Shown here: piece after piece, positions 24,501 to 32,995 of the stretch
Numbering within the stretch: position 1 is the first letter of the stretch
Layout of the letters: the number at the start of each line of letters is the position of its first letter
Source: Pseudomonadota bacterium
GTDB taxonomy: Bacteria > Campylobacterota > Campylobacteria > Campylobacterales > Sulfurospirillaceae
Reading direction: 5' to 3'
DNA length: 43,465 nt
Assembly: GCA_017860615.1 (NCBI GenBank)
Contig: JAGDMU010000015.1
Location: 1 to 43,465 of the forward strand
Translations under genes and position numbers: made by a program
The notes under the pieces: generated by a model
Database searches by the model: none
Seen by the model: the letters and a program-made list of their open reading frames with translations, nothing else
Told to the model about the DNA's origin: nothing

Positions 24501-24773
24501 GACACTATCACAGATTTTACAGCAAGTGATGATACTATTTGGCTAGAAAATGGAATTTTTACAGCACTGTCTACAACAGGTACATTATCATCTGACTACT
24601 TTATCACATCAAATACGGCTTTGGACAATAACGATTATGTATTATACGATCAAACATCAGGTGCTCTTTATTATGATGCTGATGGCAATGGTGCAACTGA
24701 AGCTATTCAAATTGCACTTCTTGGTGTTGATACACATCCTACGATTACTTACGCCGACTTTACAGTCGCGTAA
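21579..24773 (+). CDS. serralysin-like RTX metalloprotease (peptidase M10), type I secreted
   Basis: 1064 residues, no Sec signal. The N-terminal catalytic domain has the metzincin zinc site IHELGHALGLKHPG (H163, E164, H167, H173) and Met-turn SIMSY (M199). The preceding AGHYGLNASQM and AWGWSYFP stretches are typical of the M10B/serralysin group. From about residue 325 the chain is built of Ca2+-binding RTX nonapeptides (GGAGNDTxx type) and modules with WTLGNYFENLRL. The C-terminus (ITDFTASDDTIWL, ALYYDADGNG, final DFTVA) is the expected uncleaved type I secretion signal. At 1064 residues it is about twice classic serralysins because of the repeat modules. It should be secreted by the divergent exporter operon and degrade extracellular protein; its target is unknown. 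No serralysin-inhibitor gene is adjacent. Confidence 0.92.
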   Translation: MSNYTSAGTVSLVSQSSDSNTNTLVSGVKWGGAQGTGTSLSFSFPWTTNSTALWSSDYTATSEPYAAGHYGLNASQMVAAENALQSWADVANLTFTEVAESGTEVGDIRFAFSSDVADAGAWGWSYFPTNTSSLGGDIWISTSLTGINMDFSQGGYGLMSLIHELGHALGLKHPGDYYNGAEAGPYLPTATDNQLYSIMSYNSLSHDWWYDTQESKFYYNVYAETPMVYDIAAMQYLYGENTTTNTEDNVYSYDDRAPFRLSIWDAGGHDTISVANSTHSSLIDLNGGNFSSIQTSRFYNYYGISSTLDGTYNLGIAEGAIIEDAIGGNANDTLIGNEVNNNLRGNAGNDTINAGAGSDTLVGGVGNDTMLGGAGDDLYYVDSINDTIYETTTTSNAIDAGGSDFIFSTVSWTLGNYFENLRLNGSGAINGIGNSLNNTIYSANGNNVLNGEAGTDSLSYIYATTGITMNLGLTTAQVTGGSGTDTVLNFENLFGSNYNDILSGNSANNIINGNIGDDTISGGAGNDSINGGTGNDTINGGAGNDTLNGSLGTDTLSYYDATAGISINLGLTTQATGGSGTDTIFNFDNILGSNYNDVLTGSTANNVIYGYNGNDTIYAGTGNDTMLGGAGNDTYFVDSVNDLVYETTTTASSIDAGGSDFVFSTVSWTLGNYFENLRLFSSSAINGTGNALNNTIYAGDGNNILNGSAGTDTLSYYYSTAGVTVNIGITTAQSTSGSGTDTVLNFENLFGSNYNDVLTGNTSNNSIYGYTGNDIINGELGNDTMLGGAGNDTYFIDSVNDLVYETTTTANSTDAGGSDSVISTVSWTLGNYFENLRLNGSSAINGTGNALNNTIYSGDGNNVLNGGAGADTLSYYYSVAGVTVNIGISTAQSTGGSGTDTVLNFENMLGSNYNDILTGNASNNSIYGYAGNDSIITGAGNDTLVGGEGNDVLTGGVGNDIFFLNSTLNVSTNLDTITDFTASDDTIWLENGIFTALSTTGTLSSDYFITSNTALDNNDYVLYDQTSGALYYDADGNGATEAIQIALLGVDTHPTITYADFTVA
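22686..24407 (+). repeat. three large in-frame RTX modules
   Basis: Direct repeats inside the protease gene, each opening with ATGCTAG at 22686, 23454 and 23931. The second unit is 477 bp (159 codons). The first is 768 bp (256 codons) because it holds an extra roughly 97-residue sub-module. The third runs to about 24407. Long stretches are identical or nearly so at the DNA level, for example around the GGAAATTATTTTGAAAATCT segment in each unit. All lengths are multiples of three, so recombination between units would keep the reading frame. Confidence 0.85.
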
Positions 24774-24785
24774 TTTTGCACAAAT

Positions 24786-24822
24786 GGCTATCGTAAAATA
24801 TCTATACTATGACGCGATAGCC
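24786..24822 (+). terminator. possible terminator hairpin after the RTX gene
   Basis: Inverted repeat GGCTATCG / CGATAGCC with a 21-nt loop, 12 nt after the protease stop. It lacks a clean T-run and the loop is long, so termination efficiency is doubtful. It is the only obvious structure before the secG promoter. Confidence 0.35.
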
Positions 24823-24875
24823 TGCCCCTTTCCTTGCCACAATTAAGTTTTAACGATTTTTTAACACGTTTTGGG

Positions 24876-24881
24876 TATAAT
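24876..24881 (+). promoter_or_regulatory. -10 box of the secG promoter
   Basis: TATAAT preceded by GGG, about 40 nt upstream of the secG ATG. It would drive secG and the closely spaced genes that follow. Confidence 0.6.
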
Positions 24882-24921
24882 CCTTAGTTCTACATTATTT
24901 TGAAAACAAAGGACATCCCTT

Positions 24922-25257
24922 ATGACCACCGTTTTATTGGTTTTACAATTTGTATTAACCGCTATTTTAACTGTTTCTGTACTGCTTCAAAAAAGTTCAT
25001 CTATTGGTCTTGGCGCTTACAGTGGAAGCAATGAATCCCTTTTTGGTGCAAAAGGACCAGCAGGCTTTATGGCAAAATTTACTTTTATCGTTGCAACACT
25101 TTTCATTGTAAATACACTCGCTTTGGGTTATTTTTACAACCAAGATAAAAAAGTATCTATTGCGGAAGATATCAAAATTGAAAAAAGCGTTGTTCCAAGT
25201 GTTCCAGCACCCGTGACATCTGCTCCATCAGCCCCAGAAGCTCCAGTATCTAAATAA
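24922..25257 (+). CDS. secG: preprotein translocase subunit SecG
   Basis: 111 residues with two membrane helices (about 4-22 and 50-70). Between them lies the family loop LLQKSSSIGLGAYSGSNESL. The C-terminal tail is rich in Pro, Ala and Ser and is longer than in E. coli SecG. It is an accessory subunit of the SecYEG channel. The neighbourhood secG-frr-pyrE is, from memory, also seen in Campylobacter, although here a deacetylase gene is inserted after secG. Confidence 0.9.
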   Translation: MTTVLLVLQFVLTAILTVSVLLQKSSSIGLGAYSGSNESLFGAKGPAGFMAKFTFIVATLFIVNTLALGYFYNQDKKVSIAEDIKIEKSVVPSVPAPVTSAPSAPEAPVSK

Positions 25258-25263
25258 TCTCTC

Positions 25264-26217
25264 ATGAAATCCTTTTGGCTTCTCTTGTGTTTAAGTGTGA
25301 TGGTATGGGCAGATGCCCATATCTTCATCTACCATCGCTTCAACGATCAACGATATCCCACTACCAACACAACGCTTGAAGAATTACGTAGAGAATTTGA
25401 CTACTTCAAAAAGAATGGCTATGAGATCATTCCACTTGAAAAGCTTGTCACAGCACTTCACAACAAAGAGAATATCCCTGATAATTGGGTTGTGCTCACC
25501 ATTGATGATAACTATAAAAGTTTTTATGAGCATGGTTTAGCGCTCTTTAAAGAATACAACTACCCTTTCACTATGTTCGTTTATGTAGGAGCTACGGAGC
25601 AAAAATACGGTGACTATATGAGTTGGGAACAGCTCAAAGAGATAGCCAAATATGGCTCTTTAGAGTTTCACTCCATGAATCACCCGCATATGACAGAGCT
25701 TAGCGATGAGGCATTGAAAAAAGATTTTGATGAAGGCTTAAGCTTATTTGAAAAACGTCTTGGTATTAAACCTCGTTACTTCTCTTACCCTTTTGGCGAA
25801 TTTAGCCCACGGGTAAAAGCTATTGCCGCAAGTTATGGTTTTGAAGCTATTTTAAATCAAACAATGGGCGCAGTCGCTTCTTTTAGCGATCCGCTTGATT
25901 TAGACCGCTCAGCGCTTGTGGGTAAAAGTAATTTAGAGGGATTTTTAAAGTATAAAGCACTTGAGGCAATATGGTATGAGCCTACCGTTTTATTAAGTGA
26001 TGGAAAACTCAAGTCATTACATGTTAAAGCTGGAACCAATGCAACTAAGGGTGGTATTTACATCAGCGAACATGGTTATTCTGAGGTGAGTTTAAGTGAT
26101 GGTGTATTTCAAGCAGAACTCAATAAAATACTCACCAAAGATCGTACACGTGTTATTGTCTCTGTGGGAAATAAAATCTCAACAAAATTGCTTGTCAAAG
26201 ACAAGTTTAGTAAATAA
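25264..26217 (+). CDS. polysaccharide deacetylase (NodB-homology) family protein
   Basis: 317 residues with a likely signal peptide (LLLCLSVMVWADA). NodB motif 1 is present as LTIDDN, a variant of the usual TFDDG that keeps the paired Asp. The metal-binding His pair is in EFHSMNHPH. Motif 3 is RYFSYPFGEF. The general layout resembles the deacetylase half of PgaB-like proteins and suggests a periplasmic metal-dependent de-N-acetylase acting on a polysaccharide or peptidoglycan. About 90 C-terminal residues look like a small beta domain of unknown function. It starts 6 nt after secG with only a weak ribosome binding site, suggesting coupled translation. The substrate cannot be told from sequence. 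Confidence 0.8.
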   Translation: MKSFWLLLCLSVMVWADAHIFIYHRFNDQRYPTTNTTLEELRREFDYFKKNGYEIIPLEKLVTALHNKENIPDNWVVLTIDDNYKSFYEHGLALFKEYNYPFTMFVYVGATEQKYGDYMSWEQLKEIAKYGSLEFHSMNHPHMTELSDEALKKDFDEGLSLFEKRLGIKPRYFSYPFGEFSPRVKAIAASYGFEAILNQTMGAVASFSDPLDLDRSALVGKSNLEGFLKYKALEAIWYEPTVLLSDGKLKSLHVKAGTNATKGGIYISEHGYSEVSLSDGVFQAELNKILTKDRTRVIVSVGNKISTKLLVKDKFSK

Positions 26218-26241
26218 TTTCAACTTACAAAGAGGTACAAA

Positions 26242-26802
26242 ATGGAACTAAGTAAAGTATATGCTGAACAAAAAGAGCATATGGAAAAATGTATCGCGGC
26301 ACTCAAACGTGACTTTATGACCATTCGTAGTGGTAAGGTCTCTATCTCAATTTTGGATAATATCCATGTTGATTATTATGGAACACCAACAGGCCTTAGT
26401 CAAGTTGCAACCGTTTTAGCAACCGACGCAACAACTATTACGATTTCTCCTTGGGAGAAAAAAATGCTTAGAGAGATCGAAAAAGCAATCATGCAAGCCA
26501 ATATCGGGGTCAATCCAAACAACGATGGTGAAAGCATTAAACTTTTCTTCCCTCCAATGACAACCGATCAAAGAAAAGAAGGTGCGAAGCAAGCCAAAGC
26601 AATGGGTGATAAAGCAAAAATTGCCATTCGCAACGTTCGTAAAGATTCTAATGACCAAGTTAAAAAATTGGAAAAAGATAAACTTATCACGGAAGATCAG
26701 TCTAAAAGAGGACAAGATGAAGTGCAAAAAATCACCGATGCAGCCGTTCAAAAAGTTGATGATCTCGTGAAAGAAAAAGAAGCTGAATTACTTAAAATTT
26801 AA
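26242..26802 (+). CDS. frr: ribosome recycling factor
   Basis: 186 residues, the standard length. Family segments are visible: [20 protein letters not shown] near residues 29-48, then [33 protein letters not shown] and [18 protein letters not shown]. With EF-G it splits post-termination ribosomes into subunits. The ATG follows a GAGG site. It lies 8 nt upstream of pyrE, probably in one transcript. Confidence 0.97.
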   Translation: MELSKVYAEQKEHMEKCIAALKRDFMTIRSGKVSISILDNIHVDYYGTPTGLSQVATVLATDATTITISPWEKKMLREIEKAIMQANIGVNPNNDGESIKLFFPPMTTDQRKEGAKQAKAMGDKAKIAIRNVRKDSNDQVKKLEKDKLITEDQSKRGQDEVQKITDAAVQKVDDLVKEKEAELLKI

Positions 26803-26810
26803 GGGCAACC

Positions 26811-27419
26811 ATGCAAATCGAACAAATTTACAAAGACGCTAATGCCCTTTTAGAGGGACACTTTCTACTGAGCAGCGGTAAACACTCTCGCTACTATCTA
26901 CAAAGTGCAAAAGTACTTGAAGATCCTAAAGTTGCAGAAAAACTGGCTGTTGAACTGGCACGTATGATTGAAGAGGCACACCTTGAAATCGACACCATCT
27001 GCTCTCCAGCATTGGGTGGTGTTTTAGCAGGTTATGAACTCGCACGTGCCCTTGGTAAACGTTTTATTTTTGCGGAGCGTGTGAATGGTGAGATGACCAT
27101 CCGCAGAGGCTTTGAAGTGAAAAAAAGTGAAAAAATCCTTGTCTGTGAAGACATCATTACCACAGGTGGCTCCGCTTTAGAAGCCGCAAAAATTGCTGAG
27201 AGTATGGGTGGAATCATCGTTGGCTTTGCCGCTCTTGCAAACCGTGGCTTCTGTAAACGCGTAGGAAGCGATCTTGTGGGTAAACCTACCTGCAAACTTC
27301 CAAACGATGCACCATTTTTTGCGTTGGCTGATTTTGAATTTGACATTTATGAGCCAAGCGAGTGCCCTTTATGTAAAGAAGGAAGCGTGGCGTATAAACC
27401 AGGCAGTAGAGGAAACTGA
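26811..27419 (+). CDS. pyrE: orotate phosphoribosyltransferase
   Basis: 202 residues. The PRPP-binding motif is [18 protein letters not shown]-terminal family segments include [20 protein letters not shown], and the flexible-loop region follows [20 protein letters not shown]. It converts orotate and PRPP to orotidine monophosphate in pyrimidine synthesis. The C-terminal CPLCKEGS pair of cysteines is common in the longer PyrE group. It is spaced 8 nt after frr with AAGGG upstream. Confidence 0.96.
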   Translation: MQIEQIYKDANALLEGHFLLSSGKHSRYYLQSAKVLEDPKVAEKLAVELARMIEEAHLEIDTICSPALGGVLAGYELARALGKRFIFAERVNGEMTIRRGFEVKKSEKILVCEDIITTGGSALEAAKIAESMGGIIVGFAALANRGFCKRVGSDLVGKPTCKLPNDAPFFALADFEFDIYEPSECPLCKEGSVAYKPGSRGN

Positions 27420-27425
27420 TTTATA

Positions 27426-27887
27426 ATGCGATGGAGAGAGACCAAAAAAGGGGGTAAGAAAGAGCCAAAAAGCTCTTTGCCTTCTTATGCCATCGCACCC
27501 TTTCAAAGACGATTAAAAGCATTTGTTATTGATTCTTTTATGCTTTTAATGCCCATTCTCTACATTGTTTTTTATCTGATTTATGGCTCACGTGAAGGCT
27601 TTGCAGCGCATATGGTTCAAGGTTGGCTTCTGATTCTTATTCCTTATGGCATTATCACGCTCATTTTTCTCAAACGCAGTGGTCAAACTCCAGGGTATAA
27701 AGCGTATGACTTAAAACTCATTGATTTGAAAAGCCAACAATGTGCTTCGATAGTACAACTTTGTGTGCGTTATTGTTTAATGCTTCTCACCGCTTTTACC
27801 ATCTTTGGACTCTTTGTGCCATTGATGCGCAAAGACAAACTCTCTCTTTATGATCTTGGAAGTCGTAGTGCTCCTGTTTGTAAGTGA
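27426..27887 (+). CDS. RDD-family membrane protein
   Basis: 153 residues. After a basic N-terminus (many Lys/Arg), FQRRLKAFVIDSFML carries the Arg and Asp typical of RDD proteins. Three to four hydrophobic helices follow, with the family loop KRSGQTPGYKAYDLKLID between helices 2 and 3 and the ending LYDLGSRSAPV. The role of the family is poorly known; some members are linked to sodium transport or stress. It starts 6 nt after pyrE and its stop is 6 nt before the MFS gene, so it is probably in the same operon. Confidence 0.85.
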   Translation: MRWRETKKGGKKEPKSSLPSYAIAPFQRRLKAFVIDSFMLLMPILYIVFYLIYGSREGFAAHMVQGWLLILIPYGIITLIFLKRSGQTPGYKAYDLKLIDLKSQQCASIVQLCVRYCLMLLTAFTIFGLFVPLMRKDKLSLYDLGSRSAPVCK

Positions 27888-27893
27888 GCATCC

Positions 27894-28985
27894 ATGATCT
27901 TTTTTAAAATTTCGGGCTTTTTCTTTTTTTACTTTGTCGTTACGGGTGTTTACGTTATCTTTATGCCGAAAATCTTACAGACACTAGGATACAGCGCACC
28001 GCAAATTGGGGCTATTTTTGCACTGGCTCCTTTAATGCGTTTTTTTGTCCCTTTTTTCTTTCTCAAACATTTTGAACTCACGCAAAAAGTCTTTTATACA
28101 GCTCTGGGTGGCGCATTTTTTGCCATTGTGATGTTTTACCCAACCATTCACCATTTTTACCTCTTTATGCTCCCAAATATGCTTTTAGGTGCCTGTTTAG
28201 GTATGATCTTACCTTACGTTGAAACCTATGCGATGGAACATCTTCAAAAAGAGCGCTTTGGAAAATCTCGTCTTTTTGGTTCGATTGGTTTTATGCTGAT
28301 TGGTATTATATTAGCACGCCATTTAGAAGACTACACTAACGGATTGCATTTCTTGCTTCTTGGGATTAGTTTAACTGCCTTTTTTGCCTACTGGCTAACC
28401 CAGAACAACCCTGTTTTTAGTGCACCACATGCGAACAAGGAAGAGGCATTTAATTTTTCACATGCAAAGTATTTATGGCTCAGCCTATTTCTCTTGCAAG
28501 TGAGCTTTGGCGCATTTTATAACTTCTTTACCATTTATGAGACAGCCCATGGCATTAGCCTTGAGGTGACCAGCTATTTGTGGGCTTTTGGAGTCATTTG
28601 CGAGATTATCCTTTTTTATTTTCAAGCACCTCTTTTGAAACGCTTTAGCCTTTTATCGCTGGTAAAACTAGGAGTATTTCTCACAGCCCTTCGCTGGTTT
28701 TTACTTTTTGCATTTCCTTCTTCCTTGTTTATCTCTTATGCAACGCAATCTTTACATGCATTTAGCTTTGCATTGCACCATACAGCAGCACTCAGCCTTT
28801 TGTACACACTGTATGTGCATAAAAAACTAGCGGCTCAATTTTACTATGGTTTTTCATTTGGTTTGGGAGGTTTTGTGGGAGCCTTGATTGCAGGTTATTT
28901 TTACGGAGAGTATCTTTATGTGTATGCCAGTTTCATTGCATTACTCTCACTTGGAAGCTTAATGCTTTTCAAGGAGAAAGAATAA
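27894..28985 (+). CDS. MFS transporter (HcaT/MFS_1-like)
   Basis: 363 residues with about twelve hydrophobic segments. The opening GVYVIFMPKILQTLGYSAPQIGAIFAL resembles the HcaT/LacY-like branch of the major facilitator superfamily; KSRLFGSIGFMLIG fits the conserved loop and helix after helix 4. The substrate is unknown. The gene is last in the secG-to-MFS run. Its 3' end overlaps the convergent FliL-like gene by 17 nt, so no room exists for a separate terminator between them. Confidence 0.85.
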   Translation: MIFFKISGFFFFYFVVTGVYVIFMPKILQTLGYSAPQIGAIFALAPLMRFFVPFFFLKHFELTQKVFYTALGGAFFAIVMFYPTIHHFYLFMLPNMLLGACLGMILPYVETYAMEHLQKERFGKSRLFGSIGFMLIGIILARHLEDYTNGLHFLLLGISLTAFFAYWLTQNNPVFSAPHANKEEAFNFSHAKYLWLSLFLLQVSFGAFYNFFTIYETAHGISLEVTSYLWAFGVICEIILFYFQAPLLKRFSLLSLVKLGVFLTALRWFLLFAFPSSLFISYATQSLHAFSFALHHTAALSLLYTLYVHKKLAAQFYYGFSFGLGGFVGALIAGYFYGEYLYVYASFIALLSLGSLMLFKEKE

Positions 28986-29427
28986 AGTTTTTAATGTAAA
29001 TTGTCTCGATCTCGTACCCAAAGGTATCTTCGAGCATTTCTATCAACTCTTGCTTCAAACGTTCTTTTCCACTTACTGTCTCTAAGCCATTAGCATCCAT
29101 TGCATTCAAATACTGTAATACAGCATTTCTAACATTTTCCATATTGCCTTGAAGTGCTTTTTTACTGTTTGCACTTTTAAGTTTTAGAGCAATATCTGCC
29201 TTTAGGATTTTGTATTTTTGTGACCTTATATTAATATAAATGGTATCAAGACTGAGCTCTTTAATATCACTACTCGTATTCGTTGCAGCGCGCGAACTAC
29301 TGGGAGAAGAGGTATATGAGGGTCTACTATCATCATCATTTAACATATAATTGATCGTAACGAAACCTACAATAATTAATAAAAGAATAAAACCTAAAGA
29401 GATTTTGAGTAGTTTTTCATTAAACAT
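28969..29427 (-). CDS. FliL-domain membrane protein
   Basis: 152 residues. One N-terminal helix (about 8-29) is followed by a Ser/Asp-rich linker and a periplasmic domain. The end of that domain (VRNAVLQYLNAMDANGLET, KERLKQELIEMLEDTFG, IYIKNFIL) matches FliL, the stator-associated flagellar protein. The ATG abuts the DUF3137 stop codon (TAAATG). Placement in a LemA/DUF3137 cluster rather than a flagellar operon is unusual, so it may be a second FliL-like protein with a different job. The identity of the domain is fairly sure; the link to flagella is not. Confidence 0.7.
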   Translation of the reverse strand: MFNEKLLKISLGFILLLIIVGFVTINYMLNDDDSRPSYTSSPSSSRAATNTSSDIKELSLDTIYINIRSQKYKILKADIALKLKSANSKKALQGNMENVRNAVLQYLNAMDANGLETVSGKERLKQELIEMLEDTFGYEIETIYIKNFILSP

Positions 29428-30396
29428 TTAGCGTTTACTCCACAATTTTTCATTGAGTTTAAATTCAGTGACAATGCCAAGAATCATCACCAAAAGTTCA
29501 AAATAGTCTTTGATGTAGTCAAATTCTAACAATGAACGTGATAATATCGGCTCAAAGAGCGGTTTGTTGTAATTCAAAGCTAAAAATAGTTTAGAATCAA
29601 CAAATGAGAGATAAAGTGATTTGTCAATTTTTTTGCGAAACTGGACAATTTTTTCCATCAAAGCATGCGATAAAATATAACGGCTGTCGATTGGATCACT
29701 TCCATAAACAACAAAAAATTTCTCAAACTCCATGTGATCCAACTTCATCAACTCACCTCTTTGAAGATTCATACCTTGTATCCATGAACCTAAAACACCT
29801 AAACTTCGCTCGGCAATATCAGGTAGAACGACTACTTTTGAATGAAATGCTTTATTAAAATCTGCTACAAAGAAAAGTCCTTGAAAAATGTCAGTCCACT
29901 CCTCTTTGCCGTTTTTGGTACGTACTTTTTTCTCTACATGTAAGTCGCAAAAATGCACTTCAACACCCTCTATCGTACCACGAATAAGATCATTCCCCGA
30001 AAAACGATCATACGATTCAAGAAAGAGCTCACTTTGCTGGTATTCATGCTCATTGATTGAATTGGTTTTGTCATAAATCAATGAAGGATCAAGAAAATGG
30101 ATAATCTTCTCAATCACCTGATCTTTGAAAAGTGAACCATAGCCAGCACTTTCATGGTGATAAATAAACATAAAAATGACCAATCCACCTATTCCTACAA
30201 TAAGAAAAGCATGTAAAGGTTTTAAAAGTGTATTTTGAGTTAAGAATAAAAAGAGAAGTGCTGCAATAGCCAAAAGAATAGCAGCGGCTTTTTTAAGTGT
30301 AAGAATCGTGTGTAAACGTTTCTCTTCTAAGACCTTCAAAGAAGGATACATCGACTCGTAATAATAATCCAGCAAAGAAGCAAGATTTGGTTTCAA
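29428..30396 (-). CDS. DUF3137-family membrane protein
   Basis: 322 residues with a paired hydrophobic segment near the N-terminus (about 35-52 and 60-78). A long soluble part holds the family pattern GTIEGVEVHFCDLHVEKK, FQGLFFVADFNKAF and the later KFFVVYGSDPIDSRYILS. The function of DUF3137 is unknown; such genes are frequently found beside lemA, as here. The start is TTG with TAGGTAA upstream, 7 nt after the lemA stop. Confidence 0.8.
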   Translation of the reverse strand: MKPNLASLLDYYYESMYPSLKVLEEKRLHTILTLKKAAAILLAIAALLFLFLTQNTLLKPLHAFLIVGIGGLVIFMFIYHHESAGYGSLFKDQVIEKIIHFLDPSLIYDKTNSINEHEYQQSELFLESYDRFSGNDLIRGTIEGVEVHFCDLHVEKKVRTKNGKEEWTDIFQGLFFVADFNKAFHSKVVVLPDIAERSLGVLGSWIQGMNLQRGELMKLDHMEFEKFFVVYGSDPIDSRYILSHALMEKIVQFRKKIDKSLYLSFVDSKLFLALNYNKPLFEPILSRSLLEFDYIKDYFELLVMILGIVTEFKLNEKLWSKR

Positions 30397-30403
30397 AGCT
30401 TAC

Positions 30404-30961
30404 CTATTTTTGAAAAAGATTTTTCACGTCAACATTTTGGCGCTCATTTGCAGGAACGCTGAAAACCTCTTTACGATCATACTTCATGAAACTCGCCATA
30501 AAATTGGTAGGAAACATCTCTATAGCATTGTTATAATCCGTCACACTTTGATTATAAGCTCGTCTTGCTGCTGAGATTTGCTCTTCCAGTTCGTTAAGCG
30601 TTCCTTGTAGATGTAAAAAATTTTCATTTGCTTTAAGCGTAGGATAGTTTTCAACTGCAACCATAAGGTTTCCAAGCATAGAAGAGAGCTGCTTTTCCAA
30701 CGCTATTTTAGTACTGTTGTCAAGATTGTCTTTGAGTGCCTGCGTGCGAAGTTCAGTGATTTTTTCAAGCGTAATACGTTCATGCACCATATATTCTTGA
30801 ACACTCGCCACAAGATTTGGGAGAAGATCATACCGTTTTTTAAGAATCGCATCAAGCCCAGCAAAAATATTTTCAACTTGATTTTTTTTGGAGATAAGCG
30901 TGTTGTACATAAACACGATAATGAGAAGAATGACACCTGCAACAATCAAAAATGTTTCCAT
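30404..30961 (-). CDS. lemA: LemA family protein
   Basis: 185 residues. An N-terminal membrane helix (FLIVAGVILLIIVFMYN) precedes the family core: NQVENIFAGLDAILKKRYDL, LPNLVASVQEYMVHE and the helical bundle ending with YNNAIEMFPTNFMASFMKYD. LemA proteins place a helical domain outside the inner membrane, and their biochemical role is unclear. The ATG follows AAGGAG. It is the first gene of a three-gene unit (lemA, DUF3137, FliL-like) with its own TATAAT box. Confidence 0.93.
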   Translation of the reverse strand: METFLIVAGVILLIIVFMYNTLISKKNQVENIFAGLDAILKKRYDLLPNLVASVQEYMVHERITLEKITELRTQALKDNLDNSTKIALEKQLSSMLGNLMVAVENYPTLKANENFLHLQGTLNELEEQISAARRAYNQSVTDYNNAIEMFPTNFMASFMKYDRKEVFSVPANERQNVDVKNLFQK

Positions 30962-30987
30962 AGTAACTCCTTGTATTGCTCAAATGT

Positions 30988-30993
30988 ATTATA
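30988..30993 (-). promoter_or_regulatory. -10 box of the lemA promoter
   Basis: TATAAT on the minus strand, about 27 nt upstream of the lemA ATG and directly after the hairpin at 30996-31022. Confidence 0.55.
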
Positions 30994-30995
30994 CG

Positions 30996-31022
30996 ATTTT
31001 GCCGCCATTTTGGCGACAAAAT
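30996..31022 (-). terminator. hairpin between typA and lemA, probable typA terminator
   Basis: The arms ATTTTGTCGCC and GGCGGCAAAAT (minus strand) pair with one mismatch around a 5-nt loop, 21 nt after the typA stop. The T-rich ends are inside the stem and no separate T-run follows. The structure overlaps the -35 region of the lemA promoter, so it may also affect initiation there. Confidence 0.5.
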
Positions 31023-31042
31023 CTTGAACATGTGAAAACTAC

Positions 31043-32842
31043 TTAACGGCTCATACGTTTACGTACGGTTGGATCAAGGTATTTTTTACGAATACGAATG
31101 TTAATTGGTGTTACTTCCACTAATTCATCGTTTTCAATCCACTCAAGTGCTAGTTCTAGGTTCATTTTGCGTGGTGGAACGATTTTAATCGCTTCATCAG
31201 CACCACTACTTCTAACGTTACTTTGTGGCTTACCTTTAATTGGGTTAACATCAAGGTCATTTGGACGTGAATGCTCACCAATGATCATACCAGAGTATAC
31301 TTTCATTTGTGCATCTACAAACAGTGTACCACGCTCTTGCAAGCTGAAGAGTGAATAACCCATTGCCGTTCCTGTTTCCATAGAAACAAGCGCGCCATTT
31401 TTGCGGTGTTCAACTTCACCACTGAGTGGGCGGAATTCTAAGAATGAGTGGTTCATAACACCCTCACCTTTGGTATCTGTCAAGAATTGACCACGGAAAC
31501 CGATAAGTCCACGTGCAGGAATTTCAAACTCAATACGTGTTTGACCATCACCTGTTGGGTTCATCGCTTTCATCTCCGCTTTTTTACGACCCAATTTTTC
31601 GATAACAGCACCTGTAAATTCATCTGGCACGTCGATAACCAAATGCTCAAATGGCTCCATTTTAACACCATTTTCTTCTCTTACGATAACTTCAGGGCGA
31701 CCTAGTGAAAACTCAAAACCTTCACGTCTCATGTTTTCAGCCAAGATGGTAATTTGAAGCTCACCACGACCTGAAACTTTAAATTTACCCTCGCCTGCAC
31801 TCTCGTATTTCATCGCGATGTTTGTTTTCATCTCAGACTCTAAACGCTCAGCGATTTTGTTTGAAGTAACGTATTTACCATCAAGTCCCGCAAATGGAGA
31901 GTCATTAACGGCAAAAACAACCGAAAGGGTTGGCTCTTCGATGTGCAATGGATCAAGTGGCATAGGATTACTTGGATCAACCAAGCTATCGCCAACATCG
32001 AGGGTTTCAAAACCAGCAACCGCTACGATGTCACCACTCTCTGCTTCGTTAATATCAATTCTATCCAAACCATGAAAACCGATCAGTTTTGATACACGTC
32101 CACGTACTTGCTCGCCATCTGCTTTTGCAAGTAAAACGGTCTCATTTTTCTTAATCGTTCCGTTAAAAATACGTGCAATACCGATTTTACCAACATAGTT
32201 ATCGTAGTCAAGGGTGAAAACTTGAAGTTGAAGTGGATTTTCTGCTTTTCCTGAAGGAGAAGGAACATGTTTGATGATCGTATCAAAAAGAGGCTCAAAA
32301 TTTTTATTTTCATCACTCATGTTGTACTTTGCATAACCATCACGCGCTGCTGCATAAATGATAGGAAATTCAAGTTGATCTTCATTAGCACCAAGGGCTA
32401 CTAAAAGGTCAAACACTTCATCAACAACACGTTCAGCATCAGCAGCAGGTTTGTCAATCTTGTTTACAACAACGATGGGACAAAGACCAAGGCTAAGTGC
32501 TTTTTTAACAACGAATTTGGTTTGTGGCATAACACCTTCTTGTGCATCAACAAGAAGTAAAACACCGTCAACCATTTTTAGAACACGCTCAACCTCACCA
32601 CCAAAGTCGGCGTGGCCTGGAGTGTCGATAATGTTAATTTTTGTCTCTTTATAACGAATGGCTGTATTTTTAGAAAGAATGGTAATACCACGCTCTTTTT
32701 CAAGATCGTTACTGTCCATTGCTCTTTCTTCTACTTTTTGGTGTGCTGTATAGGTTCCTGATTGTTTCAACAGCTCATCAACTAAGGTCGTTTTTCCGTG
32801 GTCAACGTGTGCGATCACGGCAATATTTCTAAACTCTTGCAA
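31043..32842 (-). CDS. typA: translational GTPase TypA/BipA
   Basis: 599 residues, the usual length. GTPase motifs: G1 AHVDHGKTT (residues 10-18), G3 [11 protein letters not shown]4 NKIDK. The C-terminal region contains the TypA-specific segment [20 protein letters not shown]. It binds ribosomes and supports 50S assembly and stress adaptation. The start codon is TTG with a strong GAGGAG site; no ATG is nearby in frame. A TATAAT box at 32924-32929 (minus) gives a leader of about 75 nt. Confidence 0.96.
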   Translation of the reverse strand: MQEFRNIAVIAHVDHGKTTLVDELLKQSGTYTAHQKVEERAMDSNDLEKERGITILSKNTAIRYKETKINIIDTPGHADFGGEVERVLKMVDGVLLLVDAQEGVMPQTKFVVKKALSLGLCPIVVVNKIDKPAADAERVVDEVFDLLVALGANEDQLEFPIIYAAARDGYAKYNMSDENKNFEPLFDTIIKHVPSPSGKAENPLQLQVFTLDYDNYVGKIGIARIFNGTIKKNETVLLAKADGEQVRGRVSKLIGFHGLDRIDINEAESGDIVAVAGFETLDVGDSLVDPSNPMPLDPLHIEEPTLSVVFAVNDSPFAGLDGKYVTSNKIAERLESEMKTNIAMKYESAGEGKFKVSGRGELQITILAENMRREGFEFSLGRPEVIVREENGVKMEPFEHLVIDVPDEFTGAVIEKLGRKKAEMKAMNPTGDGQTRIEFEIPARGLIGFRGQFLTDTKGEGVMNHSFLEFRPLSGEVEHRKNGALVSMETGTAMGYSLFSLQERGTLFVDAQMKVYSGMIIGEHSRPNDLDVNPIKGKPQSNVRSSGADEAIKIVPPRKMNLELALEWIENDELVEVTPINIRIRKKYLDPTVRKRMSR

Positions 32843-32923
32843 AAAATTCTCCTCGTAAACTTTAACTTTTACATCTTATAAAACGTACGTGATTGGTGTA
32901 GTTTGATGAAGTAAATATGCTTC

Positions 32924-32929
32924 ATTATA
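32924..32929 (-). promoter_or_regulatory. -10 box of the typA promoter
   Basis: TATAAT on the minus strand in the gap between typA and the divergent fliK gene, about 82 nt before the typA TTG. Confidence 0.5.
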
Positions 32930-32995
32930 CCACGTTCTTACTAAAATTAAAATATCCTTATATGTAAAACCATTTTGGCACTTATTTTTAAAAAA

